Shown: positions 1-5,661 of the stretch, piece after piece | Layout: the number at the start of each line of letters is the position of its first letter | Numbering within the stretch: position 1 is the first letter of the stretch | Source of the DNA: an uncultured Sphingomonas sp. | GTDB lineage: Bacteria > Pseudomonadota > Alphaproteobacteria > Sphingomonadales > Sphingomonadaceae | Direction: 5' to 3' | NCBI GenBank assembly: GCA_934555855.1 | Contig: CAKTFL010000160.1 | Span: forward strand, 1-5,661 | DNA: 5,661 nucleotides | Program-made: the position numbers and the translations under genes | Notes under the pieces: model-generated | What the model saw: the letters and a program-made list of their open reading frames with translations, nothing else | What the model was told of the DNA's origin: nothing | Databases searched by the model: none

Positions 1-1544
1 GGATGCTGCCAGCGGATCAGCGCCTCCGCGCCGATCACGCGGCCGTCCGCCAGGGAGACCTGAGGCTGATAGAACAGGGTGAACTCGCCGCGATCAGTCG
101 CCCGGCGCAGCTCCTCCTCCCGCCCGCGGCGGGCCAGCGCTTCGCGCCGCAACCGCTCGCTGAAGACCCGGCGGCAGCGGCGGCCTTCCCGTTTGGCCTG
201 ATACATCGCCAGATCGGCGGCGGAAATCAGCTCGTCGGCCGTCGTGCCATGATCGGGCGTTGAGGCAATGCCGATGCTGGCGCCGAGATGGACGACATGT
301 CCGGCGACCCGGAACGGCGCGCAAAGGGCGGCCATGACGCAGTCCGCCATCCGCTCCGGATCGGCGGCGACGCGGCCCTGATTGCCATCGGCGGGCACCA
401 GCAGGACGAATTCGTCGCCGCCTACCCGCGCGACGGTGTCGCAGCTGCGGGCGCACTCGACCAGCCGTTCGGCCACTTCCTTTAGCACCGCGTCGCCGAC
501 CTGATGGCCAACCGTGTCGTTGACGGGCTTGAAGCCGTCCAGGTCGACATACAGCAGGTGCGCCGGCTCGCCGCGCCCGACGAGCTCGCCAATGCGGCCG
601 AACAGCACCGTGCGGTTAGGCAGGCCCGTCAGTGCGTCGTGGTGCGCCAGCTGGAACAGCTTGTCCTCATTCACCCGTCGCTCGGAAATGTCGCGGATGA
701 TGGCGCCGAAGCTGACCCGGCCGCCTTCGTGCCACATGGACAGGGATAGTTCGACCGGTATCTCGCGCCCGTTCTTGTGCAGGGCGTCCAGTTCGATCGT
801 CTTGCCGACCAGCCTGGTCTCGCCCCCATCGGCCACCCCGCGCAACCCGTTCCTGTGACCGCCCCGCATCCGCTGCGGCACGATGATGTCGAGGTCGCTG
901 CCCAGCGCCTCCGGCACGCCATAGCCGAACAGGCGTTCCGCGGTGGCGTTCCAGAAAGTGATCCGCCCGTCACGGTCGGCGCAGACGATTGCGTCGGGGG
1001 AGGTCGCCGCGATGTTCTGGAACCGCTGCTGCCCGACTCTGCCGGCGACGGACAGACGTCTGTGCTCCAGCTTGTCGAGCGCCAGCGCGGCGAGGTGGCG
1101 CAGTGACCTTCGATCGCGGGCGGACAGGCCGTTGCGAGGCTCATGGTCGATGATGCACAGCGTCCCCAGCACCTGGCCGGCATGGGTCCGCAGCGGCGCG
1201 CCCGCGTAGAAGCGGACGTGCGGATCGCCGGTCACCAGCGGATTGTCGAAGAACCGTGGGTCCAGCGCCGAGTCGGGAACCACGAGGATCTCGTCGCTGC
1301 CCAGCGCATGGGAGCAAAAGGAAACATCCCGGTCCGTGCCGCAATATTCCGTTCCCGTGCGACCAGCAAAGACCTGGCGCGCCGAGCCAACCAGCGTGAC
1401 CAGGGCGATCGGGACGTGGAACAACCGCGCCGCGAGCTGCGCCACTTCCTGCAATCCGCTGTCCTGCTCGCCTTCGGACAGGTCGTAGTCCGACAGCGCG
1501 GCCAGGCGCTCGTGTTCACCCGGCAGGATCTTGGCTATTCTCAC
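1..1544 (-). CDS. GAF-PAS-GGDEF-EAL cyclic-di-GMP synthase/phosphodiesterase, 3' end outside window
   Basis: Probable sensory enzyme that makes and/or degrades cyclic di-GMP in the cytoplasm; 514 residues are visible. GAF domain, about 24-158, contains DVSFCSHAL and the FYAGAPL segment. PAS domain, about 169-290, contains GRITFWNA and ends in a PAC-like DISERR. GGDEF domain, about 297-455, has DALTGLPNR, metal and substrate residues D334, F338, N342 and D343, and an intact GGDEF at 375-379. An RxxD product-inhibition site (R366, D369) lies exactly five residues before it. The EAL domain starts near 474 (FYQPQVSL), and its signature EALIRW (E507-A508-L509) is reached just before the left edge, so its catalytic competence cannot be judged. 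No membrane segment or signal peptide is visible. The GTG start at 1544 is chosen because GAGG lies 7 nt upstream and the frame meets a stop at 1574-1572 with no better start between. It lies 80 bp downstream of the GH1/RmlD gene on the same strand, so co-transcription is possible. Synthase versus phosphodiesterase activity is unresolved. Confidence 0.95.
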   Translation of the reverse strand, partial: MRIAKILPGEHERLAALSDYDLSEGEQDSGLQEVAQLAARLFHVPIALVTLVGSARQVFAGRTGTEYCGTDRDVSFCSHALGSDEILVVPDSALDPRFFDNPLVTGDPHVRFYAGAPLRTHAGQVLGTLCIIDHEPRNGLSARDRRSLRHLAALALDKLEHRRLSVAGRVGQQRFQNIAATSPDAIVCADRDGRITFWNATAERLFGYGVPEALGSDLDIIVPQRMRGGHRNGLRGVADGGETRLVGKTIELDALHKNGREIPVELSLSMWHEGGRVSFGAIIRDISERRVNEDKLFQLAHHDALTGLPNRTVLFGRIGELVGRGEPAHLLYVDLDGFKPVNDTVGHQVGDAVLKEVAERLVECARSCDTVARVGGDEFVLLVPADGNQGRVAADPERMADCVMAALCAPFRVAGHVVHLGASIGIASTPDHGTTADELISAADLAMYQAKREGRRCRRVFSERLRREALARRGREEELRRATDRGEFTLFYQPQVSLADGRVIGAEALIRWQH

Positions 1545-1549
1545 GCGTC

Positions 1550-1565
1550 CACCTCGATTGAGGTG
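1550..1565 (-). promoter_or_regulatory. Hairpin enclosing the Shine-Dalgarno of the c-di-GMP enzyme gene
   Basis: Read on the minus strand, CACCTC-AATC-GAGGTG forms a perfect 6-bp stem with a 4-nt loop. The right arm, GAGGTG, is the ribosome binding site of the GTG start at 1544: it ends 5 nt before the start, and its GAGG core is 7 nt away. In the mRNA the site would therefore be paired and translation possibly restrained. The structure is seen directly; any regulatory role is inference. It is too short and has no U-run to be a terminator. Confidence 0.45.
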
Positions 1566-1624
1566 AACGGCTTACCGGCCGTCGGTTAATAAACGTGTAC
1601 GGGAAACCGCTAGTTGAGGTGTAC
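1558..1624 (-). repeat. Two copies of GTNCACCTCAA between the two minus-strand genes
   Basis: On the minus strand GTACACCTCAA occupies 1624-1614, directly after the stop codon of the GH1/RmlD gene. GTTCACCTCAA occupies 1568-1558, the left arm of the ribosome-binding-site hairpin. The copies are 56 bp apart and differ at one base in eleven. Both contain CACCTC, the complement of the GAGGTG ribosome binding site. The spacer also holds a weak 5-bp inverted repeat (ACGGC/GCCGT). I see no convincing sigma-70 promoter or intrinsic terminator in this 80-bp gap. The repeat could be chance. Confidence 0.35.
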
Positions 1625-3811
1625 TTACGCGACCTGCGCATAGGCTGGCAGGCGGCGTGCCAGATCCGCGGCATAATCCTCGATGGCGTGCTGCAACGGC
1701 TGCAGCAGGGCCCCGCGCCGGCTGGCAAGCGCGACCCGGGCGGGGCCGTGGGGGCTCGCGTCCATGTCGCGCGGGGCGGCCACGACCAGTGCGGGGTCGG
1801 CATTCACCGCCTGTGCGATACGGCGAGCGAATGCTGCCGGGGACAGCGGCTCGCCATGGGTCAGGTGCCAGATGCCGGTCGCCCCGTCGATCAGCAGATC
1901 CAGGCTTTCGCGGACCAGATCGGGCGTATGAGCAGGACAGGCAGTGATATCGTCCGATGCCGAAAAGGGCTGGCCCATCGCGAACGCGTTCACGGCCCTG
2001 CCGGCAAGGTCATCGGGGTCATGGGCGCAGAACAGCGATCCCGTGCGAACGATCAGGTGCGATCCGGGCAGGGCCGACACCGCAGCTTCCATGTCCGCCT
2101 TGCCTTGTCCGTAGATGCCGGTCGGTGTCGGCGCATCGTCCTCGACATAAGCCCCGTCCTTGCTGCCGTCGAACACCAGATCGCTGGAAACTTGGAGCGT
2201 GGGAATGCCCCGTGCGGCGCATAGCTGGGCCAGCCCGACCGCGCCGCGCGTGTTGACGGCGAAAACGGCTTCCGGCGCCCGCCCGGCGGCATCCTCCAGA
2301 GCGTGACCGGCCGCATTCACGACGGCCCATGGCCGATAGCGGTCCAGCGCCGAGGCGATTTCCGCCTCGTCGTTCAGGTCCAGCTCGTCGCGCGAGGTCA
2401 GAACATAGGCGAGGTCCCGGTGCCGACAGGCGCGCGCGAACGCCTGCCCCAATCTGCCGGTCGCGCCACAGATCAGCAGCGGCTGCCGGCCGCTCGCGTC
2501 CTGCGCGATGAAATAATCGGCTGCCGGGGCGGGGCGGGGCACGGAAGGGTGGAGCAACCGTTCGGGGCGCCGCCACCAGCCGACGCCGTCCGCAGCCGGG
2601 TGAAGCGGCTCGCCCCGGGCCAGCGCTCTCATCGTCGATGCCAGCGCGGTCGGTCGTGGCGTCCCGCTGCTGTTGTCGAACACGCCGGGTTCGTAGATGC
2701 CGGGCGCGGTAAGCAGCGTGTTCCAGCCATGGCTGCCCAGCAGTGCCCAACCTGTCACCGCCTGCACCGCAATGCCCTCGTCGCGCAGCCGGCCCGCGGT
2801 GTGCCACGCGTCCGCCATCCAGCGTATCTGTTCTTCGCGCGTGCAGCCGTTGTGCACTTCCGTCATCGCGACGGGTATGCCGTAGCGGCTCCACGCCTCG
2901 CGCAGCGCGCCTTCCAGCCCCGGCGAGCCGGGCTCCAGCACCCGCACCGCCTCCACATCGGCATAGGTCTGTCGCCCGTTGCCGCCATGGGCATGCGCCG
3001 GATAGCGGCGAAGCCGCTGGTCCAGAAAGCGGTCGCTGGTCAGGTAGTGATTGATGCCAATGACGTCGGGCGGACAGGGGTCCGCCGCCAGCATCTCCAA
3101 TCGATCGCCCAGTCCATGCCGAGCGAGACGCTGCCACAGGGGATGTCCCGGCACCACCATCCCGCACAGCAGGTCCCAACTCGCCCAGCGACGGACATTA
3201 TCGAATAACACCTGCTCTCGCAGCGACGCGGTGCCATAGCTGCGGCCGAGATCGTCGGTCTGGATCAGCTGCGCGGCGGGGTTGACGGCCCGGATCGCGC
3301 GCATGGCGAGCCGGGTGCCGTCGATCTGGTTGACCAGCGCCCGCCAGAACGCGCCTTCATCGCGTGCGTGCGGATACCAATGACCGTACAGGGCGGAAAA
3401 GCGCGCGGTGGTCAGCGGCTCGTTGACCGGCGTCCATCGCTCGACCCACGGGTAGCGTTCGGCCGTCGCGCGCGCATGATCGGCGAGCAGGGCGGGAAAG
3501 GCATCATCGAGCAGGTTGGTATAGCGCGGGCCGGAGCCGTGATGGACGAGCCCGGCAATGGGAGCCACGCCCAATGCGCGCAACCGCTCCAGCCGTACGT
3601 CGTACCAACGCCAGTCACGCTCGTCCGGCCGGTCGGGCGCGACGCATTCCCAGTGCACCGGATAGCGGATCGCCGTCAGCCCCAGCCCGGCGAACAGGTC
3701 CAGATCCTCGATCCGGTCGCGATGCCCCGCCAGCGCGAACTGATCCTGGTACCGATCCCCGACGCGGTTCACGGTGCATTCGGGCCCGCCCCATAATTCG
3801 AGTTGCTGCAC
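1625..3811 (-). CDS. GH1-like glycosidase domain fused to RmlD-like sugar-nucleotide reductase
   Basis: Complete gene of 728 residues (numbered from the GTG at 3811) with two enzyme domains. Residues about 1-396 resemble glycoside hydrolase family 1: the acid/base motif is TPVNEP (E131), the nucleophile motif is MTEVHNG (E318), and DVIGINHY (N254, Y256) matches the family's GINYY segment. It is shorter than usual GH1 enzymes (about 440-490). The usual SLLDNFEW segment reads ALLGSHGW near 356-363, so the sugar-binding Glu is replaced by Gly. A linker of about 45 residues follows. Residues about 444-728 resemble dTDP-4-dehydrorhamnose reductase (RmlD): Rossmann GATGRLG (449-455), NAAG, SSDLVFDG (S543, D544) and YGQGK (Y567, K571), so the catalytic Ser/Thr-Asp-Tyr-Lys set is present at normal length. 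No signal peptide or membrane segment is visible, so it is probably cytoplasmic. The start at 3811 is preferred because GGAGG lies 5 nt upstream; a GTG at 3823, four codons earlier, has only a poor site. The true substrate of either half is unknown. A role in polysaccharide sugar metabolism is inferred from the RmlD fold and the divergent Glf gene. Confidence 0.93.
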   Translation of the reverse strand: MQQLELWGGPECTVNRVGDRYQDQFALAGHRDRIEDLDLFAGLGLTAIRYPVHWECVAPDRPDERDWRWYDVRLERLRALGVAPIAGLVHHGSGPRYTNLLDDAFPALLADHARATAERYPWVERWTPVNEPLTTARFSALYGHWYPHARDEGAFWRALVNQIDGTRLAMRAIRAVNPAAQLIQTDDLGRSYGTASLREQVLFDNVRRWASWDLLCGMVVPGHPLWQRLARHGLGDRLEMLAADPCPPDVIGINHYLTSDRFLDQRLRRYPAHAHGGNGRQTYADVEAVRVLEPGSPGLEGALREAWSRYGIPVAMTEVHNGCTREEQIRWMADAWHTAGRLRDEGIAVQAVTGWALLGSHGWNTLLTAPGIYEPGVFDNSSGTPRPTALASTMRALARGEPLHPAADGVGWWRRPERLLHPSVPRPAPAADYFIAQDASGRQPLLICGATGRLGQAFARACRHRDLAYVLTSRDELDLNDEAEIASALDRYRPWAVVNAAGHALEDAAGRAPEAVFAVNTRGAVGLAQLCAARGIPTLQVSSDLVFDGSKDGAYVEDDAPTPTGIYGQGKADMEAAVSALPGSHLIVRTGSLFCAHDPDDLAGRAVNAFAMGQPFSASDDITACPAHTPDLVRESLDLLIDGATGIWHLTHGEPLSPAAFARRIAQAVNADPALVVAAPRDMDASPHGPARVALASRRGALLQPLQHAIEDYAADLARRLPAYAQVA

Positions 3812-3816
3812 CGCAT

Positions 3817-3821
3817 CCTCC
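3817..3821 (-). promoter_or_regulatory. Ribosome binding site deciding the GH1/RmlD start
   Basis: GGAGG on the minus strand, 5 nt before the GTG at 3811. It lies inside the alternative reading from the GTG at 3823, which has only an A-rich GAGAAAAG stretch upstream. This favours the shorter protein, beginning VQQLELWGG. Confidence 0.6.
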
Positions 3822-3911
3822 ACGCCGCTTTTCTCGAACGCCCCGCGTCGACTGAGGTTGCTCTACGCCCGAGCTAACGCTCTGATCCGCAAAGACTAAT
3901 CTGGGTTAACG

Positions 3912-3943
3912 AGAAATCTTTCTGGAACCTGAATAGCTGTTCC
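3912..3943. repeat. Two adjacent dyads in the divergent promoter region
   Basis: AGAAA-TC-TTTCT (3912-3923) is followed immediately by GGAAC-N10-GTTCC (3924-3943). Each has 5-bp perfect arms. They lie between the two divergent starts, where an operator would be expected, and the second overlaps the candidate -35 element of the rightward promoter. Arms this short can arise by chance, so a binding-site role is only a suggestion. Confidence 0.3.
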
Positions 3944-3949
3944 GAAGTT
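3924..3949 (+). promoter_or_regulatory. Candidate EcfG (general stress response) promoter for the GT-Glf gene
   Basis: GGAAC at 3924-3928, followed by C, then AGTT at 3946-3949 with a 17-nt spacer. The known EcfG promoter of alphaproteobacteria is GGAAC, 16-17 nt, CGTT; this site differs at one base of the -10 element. Transcription would begin around 3955-3960, leaving a leader of roughly 25-30 nt before the GTG at 3985, with the ribosome binding site inside it. Position and orientation fit, but there is no functional evidence. The minus strand shows no matching -10 at the required spacing from its own GGAAC (3943-3939). Confidence 0.5.
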
Positions 3950-3970
3950 ATCGAATGGCGTCAACGGTCT

Positions 3971-3977
3971 AGGGGAG
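3971..3977 (+). promoter_or_regulatory. Ribosome binding site deciding the GT-Glf start
   Basis: AGGGGAG, 7 nt before the GTG at 3985. It directly follows (and shares AG with) an in-frame TAG at 3970-3972, so translation cannot start further upstream. It supports the long N-terminus of the glycosyltransferase-Glf protein over the ATG at 4108, which has no comparable site. Confidence 0.75.
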
Positions 3978-3984
3978 TGCATTC

Positions 3985-5661
3985 GTGGGGCTGCAGCGGA
4001 TCGGGGTTCAAGAAGCTTCGGCGACGATCACTGGCGAACGGCATGGAACGCTTATTTGCTTCAGCCATCTTCGATGGAACTTCGTCTTTCAGCGTCCCCA
4101 GCACATCATGAGCCGATTTGCCCGATCTGGCCAGGTCCTGTTCTGGGAAGAGCCGACCCATGTGGGAGCAGGCGAGGAGCCGCGGGTCGTGGTCGAGGCC
4201 TGCGACGCCACGGGCGTGACCGTGTGCACCCCGCATTTGCCGGTCGGGCTGGACGAGACCGCAGAGCGCGAGACGCTGGAGCTGCTGCTGGACGGCTTGG
4301 TTGCGACGCGGGCCGTCGGGCCGGTCGTGCGCTGGTATTACACGCCGATGATGCTCCCCTTTTCCGAGCACGTCGCGGCCGACTGCGTCGTCTACGACTG
4401 CATGGACGAGCTGTCGCAATTCAAGAACGCCCCGCGCGAGCTGCTGCCGCTCGAGCAGCGTCTTCTGACGCAGGCGGATCTGGTCTTCACTGGCGGCCAC
4501 AGCCTGTATGAGGCCAAGCAGGGCCGCCACCCCAACGTGCACGCCTTTCCGTCCAGCGTCGAGGTGGAGCATTTCGCGGCCGCGCGTCGTCCCGGTGCCG
4601 ATCCCGCCGACCAGCAGGCGCTCGCCCGTCCGCGGCTCGGCTTCTACGGCGTGGTGGACGAGCGGATGGATCTGGCACTGCTCGCCGCCCTCGCGGATGC
4701 CCGTCCCGACTGGTCGATCGTGATCGTGGGGCCGGTGGTGAAGATCGCCGCTGACGACCTGCCGAGCCGGCCCAACCTCCATTATCTGGGGGGCAGGGAT
4801 TACGCCGAGCTGCCCGACTATCTGCGCGGCTGGGACGTCGCGTTGATGCCGTTCGCGTTAAACGAGGCGACCCGGTTCATCAGCCCCACCAAGACCCCGG
4901 AATATCTCGCGGCCGGACGACCGGTGGTGTCGACGCCGGTGGTCGACGTGGTCCGCAGCTATGGCGAGGTGCCGGGCGTCTTCGTTGCCGACGGAGCGGA
5001 CGCGTTCATCGCTGCCTGCGACGCGGCGATGGCGCTGGCCGGATCGCCCGACAGCTGGCTGCCGGGTGTGGACGCGCTGCTCGCGGATACCTCATGGGAC
5101 CGGACCCAGTCGAAAATGGCGGAGCTGATCGAAAGCGCCATGGCTGACGGCAGCCATGTCCAGCCGGTAGTCTCGCCCACCACCTGGTCGGCCAAGGGTG
5201 CCGAGAAGTATGACATCATGGTCGTCGGGGCCGGTTTCGCCGGATCGGTCATGGCGGAGCGGCTGGCGACGTCCGGAAAGCGCGTACTCGTCATAGACCG
5301 TCGCCCGCATGTCGCCGGAAACGCCTATGACCATCTCGATGACGCAGGCGTTCTGATCCATCAATATGGGCCGCATATCTTTCACACCAACTCGGCCGAG
5401 ATCTTCGACTATCTGTCGCGCTTTACCGAATGGCGTAAGTATGAGCACCGCGTGCTCGCCGATGTGGACGGCATGTTGGTGCCGATGCCTATCAACCGGA
5501 CCACGCTGAACAAGCTGTACGGGCTGGATCTTGGAACGGAGGAGGAAGCCGCCGCCTTCCTTGCCAGCCGCGCGGAGCCGGTGGAGGTGGTGAAAAGCTC
5601 GGCCGATGTGGTCATTTCGGCGGTCGGCCGCGACCTCTACGAGAAATTCTTCCAGGGCTAT
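3985..5661 (+). CDS. glf: Glycosyltransferase fused to UDP-galactopyranose mutase (Glf), 3' end outside window
   Basis: One open frame of 559 codons runs off the right edge. Residues about 22-400 form a GT-B type glycosyltransferase. The N-terminal motif SHLRWNFVFQRPQH is at 27-40. A second Rossmann unit begins LGFYGVVDER at 218. A donor-site motif like those of GT4 enzymes, SPTKTPEYLAAGRPVVST, is at 300-317 (K303, E306). Residues 409-559 are the start of UDP-galactopyranose mutase, the FAD enzyme that converts UDP-galactopyranose to UDP-galactofuranose: dinucleotide-binding GAGFAG at 415-420, GPHIFHT at 462-468 and EKFFQGY at the edge. About 60 percent of the Glf domain is missing, so its active-site arginines cannot be checked. 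The GTG at 3985 is the only ATG/GTG/TTG codon between the upstream stop and the conserved motif, and it has an excellent ribosome binding site. The ATG at 4108 (residue 42) would remove the SHLRW motif. No membrane segment is visible. The fusion suggests that the transferase uses UDP-galactofuranose; this is inference. Confidence 0.93.
   Translation, partial: MGLQRIGVQEASATITGERHGTLICFSHLRWNFVFQRPQHIMSRFARSGQVLFWEEPTHVGAGEEPRVVVEACDATGVTVCTPHLPVGLDETAERETLELLLDGLVATRAVGPVVRWYYTPMMLPFSEHVAADCVVYDCMDELSQFKNAPRELLPLEQRLLTQADLVFTGGHSLYEAKQGRHPNVHAFPSSVEVEHFAAARRPGADPADQQALARPRLGFYGVVDERMDLALLAALADARPDWSIVIVGPVVKIAADDLPSRPNLHYLGGRDYAELPDYLRGWDVALMPFALNEATRFISPTKTPEYLAAGRPVVSTPVVDVVRSYGEVPGVFVADGADAFIAACDAAMALAGSPDSWLPGVDALLADTSWDRTQSKMAELIESAMADGSHVQPVVSPTTWSAKGAEKYDIMVVGAGFAGSVMAERLATSGKRVLVIDRRPHVAGNAYDHLDDAGVLIHQYGPHIFHTNSAEIFDYLSRFTEWRKYEHRVLADVDGMLVPMPINRTTLNKLYGLDLGTEEEAAAFLASRAEPVEVVKSSADVVISAVGRDLYEKFFQGY

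Larger units (their letters stand above)
3824..3984. other. Divergent intergenic control region
   Basis: About 160 bp between the two divergent fusion genes, visibly richer in A+T than the flanking genes, especially 3890-3960. It holds a candidate EcfG promoter on the plus strand, two small dyads and the plus-strand ribosome binding site, each listed separately. No clear sigma-70 promoter for the leftward gene stands out. No small ORF or RNA gene could be supported here. Confidence 0.7.

Noticed and set aside
671..1183. 170-codon open frame on the minus strand
   Set aside because: It overlaps the PAS and GAF region of the c-di-GMP enzyme out of frame. The frame with PAS and GGDEF motifs is the real one.
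1570..1590. ACGGC/GCCGT inverted repeat as a terminator for the GH1/RmlD gene
   Set aside because: The stem is only 5 bp and no T-run follows it on the minus strand.
1586..1614. Possible sigma-70 promoter (TATTAA at 1591-1586, minus strand) for the c-di-GMP enzyme gene
   Set aside because: The position 17 nt upstream reads ACTAGC, unlike TTGACA, so only half a promoter is present.
2019..3179. 386-codon open frame on the minus strand
   Set aside because: It lies inside the GH1/RmlD gene in another frame. Its translation is rich in Arg, Gly and Ala with no recognisable motif, as expected for a shadow frame in GC-rich DNA.
2303..3208. 301-codon open frame on the plus strand
   Set aside because: Antisense to the GH1/RmlD gene, whose frame carries clear catalytic motifs. 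The antisense product shows no domain.
3905..3910. GTTAAC palindrome in the divergent region
   Set aside because: A 6-bp palindrome is expected by chance, and it does not align with any promoter element I could identify.
4045..4080. Further GGAAC sequences on the plus strand (4045-4049, 4076-4080) as EcfG promoters
   Set aside because: They lie inside the glycosyltransferase coding region after its start, so they are unlikely to drive this gene.
4056..4511. 151-codon open frame on the plus strand
   Set aside because: It is in a different frame from the glycosyltransferase motifs and its translation is low-complexity Arg/Ala/Gly, so it is a shadow.
3961..4782. 273-codon open frame on the minus strand spanning the GT-Glf start
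   Set aside because: Antisense to the glycosyltransferase domain, with a His/Arg/Gly-rich product lacking motifs. It would also occupy the plus-strand ribosome binding site.

Overview
The window is GC-rich, about two thirds G+C by eye. GTG starts, the protein families and a candidate EcfG-type promoter suggest an alphaproteobacterium, and Sphingomonadales or Hyphomicrobiales (Methylobacterium-like) are plausible. No rRNA, tRNA or other taxonomic marker is present, so this is inference. There is no mobile element, CRISPR array or RNA gene that I can support. Coding density is high.

Layout: (1) Positions 1-1544, minus strand: the first 514 residues of a GAF-PAS-GGDEF-EAL cyclic-di-GMP enzyme, whose 3' end lies beyond the left edge. 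(2) Positions 1545-1624: an 80-bp gap with a small hairpin over the ribosome binding site of that gene and a repeated CACCTCAA element. (3) Positions 1625-3811, minus strand: a complete 728-residue fusion of a glycoside hydrolase family 1 (GH1)-like domain and an RmlD-like NAD(P)-dependent sugar-nucleotide reductase. (4) About 3812-3984: a divergent intergenic region, more AT-rich than its flanks, with two dyads and a plausible EcfG (general stress response) promoter reading rightward. (5) Positions 3985 to the right edge, plus strand: 559 codons of a second fusion, a GT-B type glycosyltransferase joined in frame to UDP-galactopyranose mutase (Glf).

The two divergent fusion genes look like parts of a cell-surface or exopolysaccharide pathway. 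Glf makes UDP-galactofuranose, the attached transferase may use it directly, and the GH1/RmlD protein combines a glycosidase-like fold with a sugar-nucleotide reductase. The c-di-GMP enzyme next door could control the same polysaccharide, but only proximity suggests this. The most notable content is the pair of two-enzyme chimeras transcribed away from each other from a shared control region.
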